Part shown: positions 21,459 to 27,735 of the stretch, one piece after another
How the letters are laid out: each line of letters starts with the position of its first letter
How positions within the stretch are numbered: the stretch's first letter is position 1
From: a virus
Virus record (IMG/VR): IMGVR_UViG_3300032309_001811
Coordinates: 1-28,476 of that record
Length of the DNA: 28,476 bases
Direction: 5' to 3' (one strand)
Program-made: the position numbers and the translations under genes
The notes under the pieces: generated by a model
Seen by the model: the letters and a program-made list of their open reading frames with translations, nothing else
The model's database searches: none
Told to the model about the DNA's origin: nothing

Positions 21459-21994
21459 TGCCCAATGAAATCAAGTTAAGGAGAGGCAGCGCCGCACCGT
21501 CTGCCTCTTCGTTTGCCGTTGGCGAACCTGCTTGGGATGGCACAAATAAAAGGCTTTACGTTAAGGCTAGCGATAATACTATGGTTTTAATTAACCCTGA
21601 AAATGATACCCTTATCCCACTTAGCGATGAGACAACGGCCCTAACAGCTTCATCGACAGTTGCCAAGGTCACAATCCCTTATTGGCCCCGCGCCACGGTG
21701 TTGACCAGCTCGCCAATTTGGATGGTAAACACCGCTCCAACGGGCGCGGCACTGCAGTTTGATATTCAGGTTGGCGGGAGTTCAATTTATTTACCTGCCA
21801 GCGGTGGCACCTACCCAACCATTGCTATCAGCGGTACTAACTCTACATCGTCTGCCGGTACATTTACCACTGCATTTACGGCATCACCAGCAATCGCACT
21901 CGGGTCTTCCGTTACCTTCTTCGTAAGGCAGATTGGTAGCACTGTAGCGGGCGCCGGATTAAAGGTTGTGATACCTAACAGGAGGGCAAGCTAA
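21458..21994 (+). CDS. Secondary fibre/adhesin protein with Mtd-like N-terminus
   Basis: A 178-residue protein from a GTG start that overlaps the previous stop (TAGTG); GGAGGT lies nine bases before it. Residues 1-45, PNEIKLRRGSAAPSASSFAV then GEPAWDGTNKRLYVK, match the docking module of the long fibre (KRRSSGSPGAPSSLENAEPA). The remaining part is beta-rich (VKVTIPYWPRATVLTSSPIW-like strands, then FDIQVGGSSIYLP) and may be a receptor-binding or trimerisation domain. The last codons, AAC AGG AGG GCA AGC TAA, include GGAGGG for the next gene, the same cassette as at 10262-10280. Confidence 0.65.
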   Translation: MPNEIKLRRGSAAPSASSFAVGEPAWDGTNKRLYVKASDNTMVLINPENDTLIPLSDETTALTASSTVAKVTIPYWPRATVLTSSPIWMVNTAPTGAALQFDIQVGGSSIYLPASGGTYPTIAISGTNSTSSAGTFTTAFTASPAIALGSSVTFFVRQIGSTVAGAGLKVVIPNRRAS

Positions 21995-22863
21995 TGCAGT
22001 ATTGGGGGAATAGTTATGCGTTTAGAGGCGTTGTTGCTACTGGCGGAACTGAGACTGTAGTAGGTGGCTACAAAATTCACACATTTACGACAGTCGGTAC
22101 ATCCACCTTCACTGTGTCCTCGGGAGTGACCGTTGAATACCTAATTATTGCCGGTGGCGGTAGTGGCGGTGGCGGATCTTCCGCAAACGGCTGCGGTGCT
22201 GGCGGTGGTGCTGGCGGTTATAGGTGTTCCGTGGCAGGAGAAAATAGCGGTGGCGGTGCATCTGCTGAAAGTCAAATCACCTTGTCACCTGGCTCTTACA
22301 GTATTGTCGTAGGTGATGGTGGCACAGCGGTTACGGGCGACGTTGTTGGTAACAATGGCGGCAATTCCTCTGCATTTAGCATTACGTCTATTGGTGGTGG
22401 TGGTGGTGCTCGTTATACTGGTGCTGGTAATTCCGGCGGATCAGGTGGAGGCAATTCCACTCTTGCGTTAGCAGCAGCGGCAGGCACTACTGGACAAGGG
22501 TTTGCAGGTGGCATAGTTACCCAAGCAAACAATGGCGACGTTGGCGCATCGGGCGGCGGCGCAGGTGCAGTGGGGGGAAACAAAACTGGTGGCTCCAGCA
22601 CCCTGTCAAATCCTGGCGGCGCAGGGGCCACTTCGTCCATAACAGGAACCGCAACAACAAGAGCCGGAGGAGGAGGTGGCGGTATTTACAACTTAGTCTC
22701 CCCCGGCACGGCGGGTGGCAGTGGAGGTGGCGGTAGGGGTGGGTACGCAACCGTCGCTCCCGACAGTGGAGCGGCCAACACCGGCAGCGGTGGCGGCGGC
22801 AGCGGCAGGGGAGCCTCAGGTGCTGGCGGCTCCGGGATCGTAATTGTTCGCTATCCAATTTAA
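21994..22863 (+). CDS. Glycine-rich tail adhesin
   Basis: A 289-residue protein, about a third glycine. Residues 1-50 form a compact start (GYKIHTFTTVGTSTFTVSSG, then VEYLIIAGGGSGGG), followed by many Gly-rich runs separated by short variable stretches, and the diagnostic ending GAGGSGIVIVRYPI. Phage glycine-rich adhesins fold as stacked polyglycine-II helices and carry host-range loops at the tip; this ending is characteristic of the wider Gly-rich family. Its ATG overlaps the preceding stop (TAATG). Variable segments between Gly runs are the likely receptor contacts. Confidence 0.78.
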   Translation: MQYWGNSYAFRGVVATGGTETVVGGYKIHTFTTVGTSTFTVSSGVTVEYLIIAGGGSGGGGSSANGCGAGGGAGGYRCSVAGENSGGGASAESQITLSPGSYSIVVGDGGTAVTGDVVGNNGGNSSAFSITSIGGGGGARYTGAGNSGGSGGGNSTLALAAAAGTTGQGFAGGIVTQANNGDVGASGGGAGAVGGNKTGGSSTLSNPGGAGATSSITGTATTRAGGGGGGIYNLVSPGTAGGSGGGGRGGYATVAPDSGAANTGSGGGGSGRGASGAGGSGIVIVRYPI

Positions 22864-22869
22864 CGCACC

Positions 22870-23466
22870 ATGAGCCGTTTCCTCTATAGCCGCGCCAGTG
22901 GCGCATTGATCCCCTACCCCCGCCGGGACAGCGAACCCGTGGTTGGCCTGGACCGCACTACCTATGATGTGGTGGAAGTCGTGCGCGAACCTGAGCCAGA
23001 ATTTGACCCATCCACGCACTACCTACAGCCGCTCGAGCCGGTGATCAATATCACTGATCCCGACAGTGATGATATAAACGGCTTGGCAACCTATGGATGG
23101 GAGCTAGTGGGATTGCCCCCGCTTCTACCACGGCCTCGCTGGGTTGAGTTCGGTGCCGCAGTCCAAAGCGACCCGGCTATAAATTCCCTTCTCAGCGCAG
23201 CTCTTGCAGTGCTTCCGGCCCTGGGACTGGGCCTGGGGGTCGGCTTGGGTAAAGCCGAGGACGGGCGACCAGCCAATTTCCTCAGTTCCTGGGATATGGC
23301 CTTTGCTCTCGGCTTGATTTCGCCTGATTTGCTGGCTGCCGTTGAGGTGATGGCGGTGGAATTTGACCTGCCTGCAGATTTCGTGGAGGCGCTGGGGCCT
23401 CGGGAAAACTTAGGCAGCAACACTCCTCGACAGCCGCAATGGGCATCGCCGAATCCATCGCCCTAG
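22870..23466 (+). CDS. Tail-fibre-associated protein of unknown function
   Basis: A 198-residue protein. Residues 1-80 (SGALIPYPRRDSEPVVGLDR, then YDVVEVVREPEPEFDPSTHY, then YGWELVGLPP) resemble proteins that follow fibre genes in cyanophages. The centre, ALAVLPALGLGLGVGLG (about 110-126), is hydrophobic and Gly-rich; the rest is helical. Possible role: fibre chaperone or baseplate accessory; the sequence does not decide. The 3' end overlaps the next gene by 28 bases and ends in a Pro/Gln/Ser tail, so the functional part probably ends before 23400. Confidence 0.58.
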   Translation: MSRFLYSRASGALIPYPRRDSEPVVGLDRTTYDVVEVVREPEPEFDPSTHYLQPLEPVINITDPDSDDINGLATYGWELVGLPPLLPRPRWVEFGAAVQSDPAINSLLSAALAVLPALGLGLGVGLGKAEDGRPANFLSSWDMAFALGLISPDLLAAVEVMAVEFDLPADFVEALGPRENLGSNTPRQPQWASPNPSP

Positions 23467-23633
23467 GCGCCCTGTTGCTCACCGCTGGGGCAACCGCTGC
23501 ATCTGGCGTCAAAGCCCTGTGGGCGATCTCCCGAGGGCTGGGGACGTTTGAGGGGAAGATCCTGGAAATCCTGGCCCGCCATGAGGGCACCCTGGAGGAC
23601 CATGAGGAGCGGCTGAGGGCGGGGAAACTATGA
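23439..23633 (+). CDS. Small membrane protein, holin or holin-partner candidate
   Basis: A 64-residue protein with one hydrophobic segment near the N-terminus (AESIALGALLLTAGATAASG, about 4-23) and a charged helical C-terminus (ILARHEGTLEDHEERLRAGK). A single membrane segment plus a coiled-coil-like end recalls XhlA-type haemolysin/holin-associated proteins. It lies between fibre genes and the lysis peptidase, the usual place of holins. It overlaps both neighbours (28 bases upstream, ATGA downstream). The lysis role is inferred. Confidence 0.5.
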   Translation: MGIAESIALGALLLTAGATAASGVKALWAISRGLGTFEGKILEILARHEGTLEDHEERLRAGKL

Positions 23634-23833
23634 GCCGCCACCTAGGACCCTGCCTAGCCTTCGCTGGTGCCTGCCTGCTGGCCGGTGCTGCAGTGGGCGT
23701 TCTGGACTGGGCCGCCTGTGTGCGGTCTGCCGGGGGAGCTGCTTGCAGAGCTTCTAGGGCCGATGCGATGGCCGCACTCAGCGGTGCCGCCAATGTTGCG
23801 CTGGGCGTGGCGCTGCAGGAGCGGCAGCCTTAG
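23630..23833 (+). CDS. Small membrane protein, holin candidate
   Basis: A 67-residue protein with two hydrophobic stretches (LAFAGACLLAGAAVGVLDWA, about 8-28, and DAMAALSGAANVALGVAL, about 45-62) joined by a short Cys-containing basic loop (CVRSAGGAACRASR). Two short membrane segments and a length under 80 residues fit a class II-like holin or antiholin. It is coupled to the preceding membrane protein by a four-base overlap. The three Cys residues could also mark a lipoprotein-like or spanin component, but there is no clear lipobox. Confidence 0.5.
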   Translation: MSRHLGPCLAFAGACLLAGAAVGVLDWAACVRSAGGAACRASRADAMAALSGAANVALGVALQERQP

Positions 23834-24120
23834 GCAGGTTGAGCGTGAAAGGCCTCTAGCAGTTCATCGTGCCACTCCTCTAGGTCTTTGGGATCTGTAT
23901 CAGCACGGGCCATAATAACCGGCTCAAAGTTGATAATTTCAGCTTTGGTATTGCTGATCAATTTGACCGTTATGCCAACAATGCCGCGATGAATGCAAGA
24001 GGCCGAGAACATGGTTCCCCCTGGTAACAGATCAAAAGCCCGACCCATGATGCCGAGATTGCGCTTTCCCTCGACAGGAAAGACCCGCTGTTGATCCCAG
24101 GCAATGACGGCTGTAGGCAC
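23830..24120 (-). CDS. Antisense gene of unknown function between the lysis genes
   Basis: A 96-residue protein starting at GTG 24120: VFPVEGKRNLGIMGRAFDLL, then SASCIHRGIVGITVKLISNT, then DPKDLEEWHDELLEAFHAQP. Natural-looking composition, beta-rich core and acidic helical tail; no known family recognised. The DNA is a little AT-richer than its neighbours. It fills the gap between the second holin candidate, whose stop it overlaps by four bases in convergent fashion, and the peptidase gene. Its place inside a late cassette and its orientation fit a moron-type accessory gene. Confidence 0.5.
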   Translation of the reverse strand: MPTAVIAWDQQRVFPVEGKRNLGIMGRAFDLLPGGTMFSASCIHRGIVGITVKLISNTKAEIINFEPVIMARADTDPKDLEEWHDELLEAFHAQPA

Positions 24121-24148
24121 TGCATTACAAGTCGTGCCTCAGCTTGCC

Positions 24149-24157
24149 GGGAAACCT
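24149..24157 (+). promoter_or_regulatory. Leader element GGGAAACCT before the lysis peptidase
   Basis: Copy of the recurring leader element, eight bases before ATG 24166. It stands between two divergent genes (24120 leftward, 24166 rightward). Confidence 0.5.
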
Positions 24158-24165
24158 AGAGCAGC

Positions 24166-24897
24166 ATGAGTAAAGCATTGGCCCCCAACATTCGATTAGA
24201 CGCGGCGGCGCTTGCCACCACAACCCCAATCCTCCCTCATCAACAGGCGGCGTGGAACTGGCTGCAGGAGCAACTAACAACGGGTCAGGTTGCCGAGTTT
24301 GCTGAGCTGTTCAGGGCTGGCCCCGCTGCAAAAGAGCCGCTAATACCAGTGGCCGCCAATCCGCTTAGCGGGTTCCCCTATTTCTCCCAGATCAGCAGCG
24401 ACGGCAGCGACGGGGTAAACGGTTGGCGTCAATGCCAGACAAGTTCGATTTCAATGTGTCTTGCGTATCTAAAAGTAAAGGGTATCAAGGATGACACCGA
24501 TTACCTAAAGATCGTCAACCGTTACGGAGATACCACCAGTCAAACCACCCACCAGCTAGCCCTCAAGGCGCTAGGGGTCCGCGCCAGGTTTGTCCAGGAT
24601 TGCTCAGCCTCTCAGCTCCAGGCCGAGCTACGCAGTGGGCTTCCGGCGGCACTGGGCTACCTGCATCGAGGCCCGGTAGGAGCGCCCAGCGGTGGGGGGC
24701 ACTGGCTGGCGTGTTTAGGCTTCACGCCTCATGGCTGGGTCGTCAATGACCCGTTTGGCTCCTGTGATCTGGTAAGGGGGGGCTTCACCCAGCAGGGCGG
24801 CACCACTGGCAAGGCACAGCTCTACAGCTACCGCAACTTCAACCCTCGCTGGCTGGTCGATGGTCCCGCAACCGGCTGGGCCTGGCTGTTCAGCTAG
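24166..24897 (+). CDS. C39-like (papain-fold) peptidase, probable endolysin
   Basis: A 243-residue protein. Residues 20-55 contain a helical region (HQQAAWNWLQEQLTTGQVAE). The catalytic domain spans about 66-205: GFPYFSQISS, then GWRQCQTSSISMCLAYL with Cys90 as the likely nucleophile, GGGHWLACLGF with His179, and VVNDPFGSC with Asp195. This is the Cys-His-Asp arrangement of C39-like peptidases, a family used as endolysins in some cyanophages. The position beside two holin candidates supports a lysis role, cutting peptide bonds of peptidoglycan. No signal peptide, so release needs a holin. A tail-associated or host-effector peptidase is the alternative. Confidence 0.72.
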   Translation: MSKALAPNIRLDAAALATTTPILPHQQAAWNWLQEQLTTGQVAEFAELFRAGPAAKEPLIPVAANPLSGFPYFSQISSDGSDGVNGWRQCQTSSISMCLAYLKVKGIKDDTDYLKIVNRYGDTTSQTTHQLALKALGVRARFVQDCSASQLQAELRSGLPAALGYLHRGPVGAPSGGGHWLACLGFTPHGWVVNDPFGSCDLVRGGFTQQGGTTGKAQLYSYRNFNPRWLVDGPATGWAWLFS

Positions 24898-25202
24898 ACA
24901 CCTGGATCCGGCAGTGGAGAGGGCCCTACAACGGGCTGTGAGACCCCTGTAGTCGCCAGGGTGATACCAGCCTCTAGGCAGCGCCGCTGAAGCTCTAGCC
25001 AGGCTCCTGCACCTGAGCGAGACTCAACGCAAAGATCCCCGGCGCACAGGCGCCATACAGGCTCACCCGCTACTACGACCACCTCCAGCACCGGGACCAG
25101 AGAATCAGGGTGCATCGCCTTGCCGCAGGGGTGATACAGGTTTCCGTGATGAGCGGTAGGAATAATGCAGCCCTGATGCACCACCTCTGAAAAGCATTGC
25201 AA
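24894..25202 (-). CDS. Cys/His-containing small protein of unknown function
   Basis: A 102-residue protein: HQGCIIPTAHHGNLYHPCGK, then MHPDSLVPVLEVVVVAGEPV, then WRLCAGDLCVESRSGAGAW and LELQRRCLEAGITL. The spread of Cys and His could bind a metal, but no standard finger is recognisable. It converges on the peptidase gene with a four-base overlap. It may be an early gene read leftward. Start ATG 25202; the sequence before it (25203-25240) holds a small palindrome. Confidence 0.48.
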   Translation of the reverse strand: MQCFSEVVHQGCIIPTAHHGNLYHPCGKAMHPDSLVPVLEVVVVAGEPVWRLCAGDLCVESRSGAGAWLELQRRCLEAGITLATTGVSQPVVGPSPLPDPGV

Positions 25203-25422
25203 CGACTAGGTTGGGAATACGATATTCGCGAGATTGACGAGGATTTGTATCTTGCCGTCTTGGCCTGCCGTCTCGGGGAAAAAGGTGCCTCTGACAGGGT
25301 TCTCAGCGATGTAGCCTCCGTATCTCAGGGACAGGAAGGGACAGAAAGGGACCCCTAAGCCGTAGGTTATGCACGGCCCGTGCATCGCGCATAGGTCGGC
25401 ATCACGGACGCGTCGTATTCCC
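25203..25422. promoter_or_regulatory. Integrase control region with palindromes and direct repeats
   Basis: A 220-base region with no convincing gene. It holds GAATA-CGA-TATTC (25215-25227), decamer repeats GGGACAGGAA and GGGACAGAAA followed by GGGAC (25328-25352), a TAAGCCG (25355-25361), a palindrome with perfect 8-bp arms, ATGCACGG-C-CCGTGCAT (25369-25385), and GGCATCACG (25398-25406), which matches 9 bases of the inverted capsid-leader element. Position between divergent genes and directly before the integrase suggests operators and possibly arm-type integrase sites or attP. No -35/-10 pair of good quality was found. Confidence 0.45.
25369..25385. repeat. Perfect 8-bp-arm palindrome before the integrase gene
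   Basis: ATGCACGG and CCGTGCAT around one central C, 37 bases before the integrase ATG at 25423. A dyad of this length fits a dimeric repressor site or a recombination core. The ATG at 25369, inside it, opens a longer integrase frame but is unlikely to be the start. Confidence 0.85.
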
Positions 25423-26427
25423 ATGGCCTCGATTAACTCGCAACGCGGTCGGCTCTACCTGCTGGCCAACCTGCCCCGCCGTGATGGGGCTCCAGGGCTG
25501 CAGCAGTCCCGCATTGCCCTCAAGCTCGATGACACCCCGATTAACCGCCGCACCGCCGCGAAGCAGCTTCAGACCCTGGAGCGGCAGGTAAAGGAGGGCT
25601 CCTTCACCTGGGCCTATTGGCTTGATGAGCAAGCGGGCCCGATCACCTGGCGCGAGGCCATCGCCAAGCTCTACCGGGCTCGGGTGGTGCTGGGCCGTAC
25701 GGGGGAATCAACCTGGCAGGTGAACTACCTCGGACGGCTGCGGCAGGTTCCGCAGGGGGGCGCCTGCACTACAGCCAGCATGGCTAAGGCCCTGGAGCGG
25801 TACGACCGGAGGACCTGCTCCTACAAGGAGTTGTATTACCTACTTCGGCACCTGTCCAAGCTGGTGGCGGTGCCGTTCCCAGAGGTGCCGGTGCCCACCT
25901 ACAGCCAGGCTGAGCTGGTGGCGGTACCCAGCGATGCCGAGATCCTTGGCTGGGTCGAGGGGGCGCCGGAACCGGTGCGCTGGTACTGGGGAATGATGGC
26001 CACCTACGGACTGAGGCCCCATGAGATCGAGGGGGCGACGTTGATCGAGCGGGATCTGTGTCAGGTGGCAGACGCGACAAAAACGGGATTCAGGACTGTG
26101 GTGCCGTTACCCCGCGAATGGGTCGAGCGGTTCGGGTTAAGGGAGCGGCGCCTAAGGCCCCGGCTGGAGGGCAGCACCGATCGCCCTGATGCGGTGTCCA
26201 AGTGGCTTAACAAAGAGCTGAGGCGGCAGGGGCTGCCTTGGCGTCCCTACTCCCTGCGCCATGCTTTTGGCGGCAGGTTATGGCGGGAAGGTGGCAGCAG
26301 GCTGGATGTTTACACCGCTGCTCGCTTGATGGGGCACACCCCGACGGTTCATGCCAAAACCTACCGTGCACACATCCAGCCTCATCAGGTAGCCGAGGCG
26401 GCCGAGCGGGCGCTAGCGGGGCTTTAG
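25423..26427 (+). CDS. int: Tyrosine recombinase (phage integrase)
   Basis: A 334-residue integrase from ATG 25423 (MASINSQRGRLYLLANLPRR). Residues 1-65 are the arm-binding/N-terminal part, about 70-155 the core-binding helices, and about 165-334 the catalytic domain. Catalytic residues: Arg198 (ATYGLRPHE), Lys220 (DATKTGFR), Arg279 and His280 (PYSLRHAFGG), His305 (RLMGHTP) and nucleophile Tyr314 (AKTYRAH). Tyr replaces the first His of the HxxR box, as in many cyanobacterial integrases. All key residues are present, so it should be active, and the phage temperate. The frame is open back to 25369, but that part covers the palindrome. It converges with the next gene by 15 bases. Confidence 0.93.
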   Translation: MASINSQRGRLYLLANLPRRDGAPGLQQSRIALKLDDTPINRRTAAKQLQTLERQVKEGSFTWAYWLDEQAGPITWREAIAKLYRARVVLGRTGESTWQVNYLGRLRQVPQGGACTTASMAKALERYDRRTCSYKELYYLLRHLSKLVAVPFPEVPVPTYSQAELVAVPSDAEILGWVEGAPEPVRWYWGMMATYGLRPHEIEGATLIERDLCQVADATKTGFRTVVPLPREWVERFGLRERRLRPRLEGSTDRPDAVSKWLNKELRRQGLPWRPYSLRHAFGGRLWREGGSRLDVYTAARLMGHTPTVHAKTYRAHIQPHQVAEAAERALAGL

Positions 26428-26640
26428 CCGCCACACCCCATCCGGTCCCTGCTCGCCAAGCCGCTGAACCAAGGTCAGATGTTCGGTCCTGTAAGGATCC
26501 ATCGTTGTGCGCAAGCCAGTCTTGCCGCTCATGCGCCAGTAGCAGGTTAGGTATCCATGGGAGCACGGTTCGTCGGTGACATACAGCATCCCCATGCCGG
26601 AGTGCCGCCAAATGTCACCAGGCTGGAGCTTGTTACCCAT
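26413..26640 (-). CDS. Small protein of unknown function
   Basis: A 75-residue protein: MGNKLQPGDIWRHSGMGMLY, then VTDEPCSHGYLTCYWRMSGK, then TGLRTTMDPYRTEHLTLVQR. The beginning looks like a small SH3-like beta barrel (G-D-I/V-W ... strand ... Y/W-R), a fold common in short phage regulators, but the family is not identified. It overlaps the upstream HTH gene by eight bases and is the last gene of the leftward operon, converging on the integrase. Confidence 0.58.
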   Translation of the reverse strand: MGNKLQPGDIWRHSGMGMLYVTDEPCSHGYLTCYWRMSGKTGLRTTMDPYRTEHLTLVQRLGEQGPDGVWRLKPR

Positions 26641-26851
26641 TGATCACCCCCGGCACCACCGCCGCAACATTCACCCGCACGCACCGCCTGCTGCTGCCCA
26701 CGGGCGCTAGATCAATCAGCTCCCTGCCCCAGCGCCAGCGGCTCTTGCGGTTGGCATCGGCTTCGTGGATTAGCCGCTTGATGTGGCGGTCGCTGACCCC
26801 GAGAGCCTCTGCAGCCTCGGCAACGGTTAGCAGCACCCGAGCAATGGCCAT
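26633..26851 (-). CDS. Excisionase/MerR-like HTH DNA-binding protein
   Basis: A 72-residue protein with LLTVAEAAEALGVSDRHIKR (about residues 7-26), a winged helix-turn-helix start typical of the HTH_17/excisionase and MerR-like family, then RKSRWRWGRELIDLAPVGSS and a final strand RCVRVNVAAVV. Proteins of this size and fold next to integrase genes often act as excisionases or control early transcription. Its ATG overlaps the stop of the preceding 65-residue gene. Convergence with the integrase gene rather than co-direction is less usual for an excisionase, so a regulator is equally possible. Confidence 0.68.
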   Translation of the reverse strand: MAIARVLLTVAEAAEALGVSDRHIKRLIHEADANRKSRWRWGRELIDLAPVGSSRRCVRVNVAAVVPGVING

Positions 26852-27048
26852 CAGGCGATTTCCTGAAGCAACCGGGTGCTAGCGACGTACAGGGTCCAAT
26901 CCAGAACGTCTGAAAACGGGTTGTCTCGGCGCCAGGTTTCGTACAGAACCCGAAGCTCTGCGCGGCGGCTGCGCTCGGCTGGTGTCGCGTCGGGCTCGTC
27001 GTCGTGAGGCTCTAGCGAGAGGTGCCTAGCAATGTCGGTGGTATTCAC
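26851..27048 (-). CDS. Small acidic protein of unknown function
   Basis: A 65-residue protein: MNTTDIARHLSLEPHDDEPD, then ATPAERSRRAELRVLYETWR, then RDNPFSDVLDWTLYVASTRL. Mostly helical and charged, no recognised family. Its stop overlaps the start of the HTH gene by one base, so the two are coupled. A 48-base GC-rich gap with GGT/GTG runs separates it from the larger gene upstream; that gap may hold a small hairpin (GCGG...CCGC) but no convincing promoter. Confidence 0.52.
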   Translation of the reverse strand: MNTTDIARHLSLEPHDDEPDATPAERSRRAELRVLYETWRRDNPFSDVLDWTLYVASTRLLQEIA

Positions 27049-27096
27049 GGTGTTGCGGGTCGGTGGTGGTGGTGCGGCTGTTGCCGTTCCGCAATC

Positions 27097-27735
27097 TTAA
27101 GCCGTTGGCCCCGCTTTCGTAAAGCCGCTGCTTCCGTTTCGTAACGCATCAAGCCAGACCACCGTTTCCAGTCCGGTGACCCAAGGCACGGTGCAGGCGT
27201 CCGGGTCGTGCTCGGTGGTGATGACCCCGAGCGGCGAGGCCCAGATCAGGAGGGGGCGGGCGATCACCGATCGGAGCTGATCGGATGCCATCACCAGGGC
27301 TCCGCCAAGAGCAGCAAGCCAGGGCTCGGGGATTGTGGTGGGCTGCGCCTGGGTAATCAGCAGAGCAAGGCCCAGAGCGTCATCGGGGAACCGCAGCAGC
27401 AGATCAGCGGTTGTAGCGACCCGAGCGCGGCGATCGGCGAGGTGTAAGGGCGCAGCGATGATCTGCGCCTCGTCCCACAGGCTCCAGGAGGCCAGCGCAG
27501 CGATGGTGCGGTTGATCGGATCGTTCCCCCCGCTGAAACGCTCAACAGGCCCTCCTGCTGCCCTCTGGCGGGCCATGCGAGCAAAGGCGCGGCGGACGGT
27601 GCCGTTGGGCTGGCGGATCGGCTGATCGGGGTAGAGGGTGGCCGCCACATCGGCCACCGTGCGCCCGATCATGGCGCCGCTTCGATGTTCGTAGATGCCG
27701 GGGATCGGGGTGGGCTTGCAGGTGGGGGTAAACAT
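27097..27735 (-). CDS. Early protein of unknown function
   Basis: A 212-residue, mostly helical protein. The frame is also open from a GTG at 27738, but the ATG at 27735, which overlaps the methyltransferase stop by one base (TGATG), is preferred. Residues 1-60 (IPGIYEHRSGAMIGRTVADV, then ATLYPDQPIRQPNGTVRRAF) look like a compact, perhaps nucleic-acid-binding head; the rest is Ala/Leu-rich and helical (LLLRFPDDALGLALLITQAQ, LAALGGALVMASDQLRSVIA). I do not recognise the family. Coupling to the methyltransferase points to a shared early role, for example DNA modification or its regulation, without direct evidence. Confidence 0.55.
   Translation of the reverse strand: MFTPTCKPTPIPGIYEHRSGAMIGRTVADVAATLYPDQPIRQPNGTVRRAFARMARQRAAGGPVERFSGGNDPINRTIAALASWSLWDEAQIIAAPLHLADRRARVATTADLLLRFPDDALGLALLITQAQPTTIPEPWLAALGGALVMASDQLRSVIARPLLIWASPLGVITTEHDPDACTVPWVTGLETVVWLDALRNGSSGFTKAGPTA

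Noticed and set aside
25235-25260. Sigma-70-like promoter starting at TTGACG near 25235
   Set aside because: The nearest -10-like hexamer (TATCTT) is only eight bases downstream, too close for a working promoter.
25369-25422. N-terminal extension of the integrase from ATG 25369
   Set aside because: That ATG lies inside the 8-bp-arm palindrome, and the extra residues (Cys/His/Arg-rich) do not look like an integrase start; ATG 25423 gives a normal length.
25206-25424. A 72-codon minus-strand frame between the integrase and the 24894 gene
   Set aside because: It covers the palindrome and repeats, has no motif or ribosome-binding site and overlaps the integrase start; treated as control DNA.
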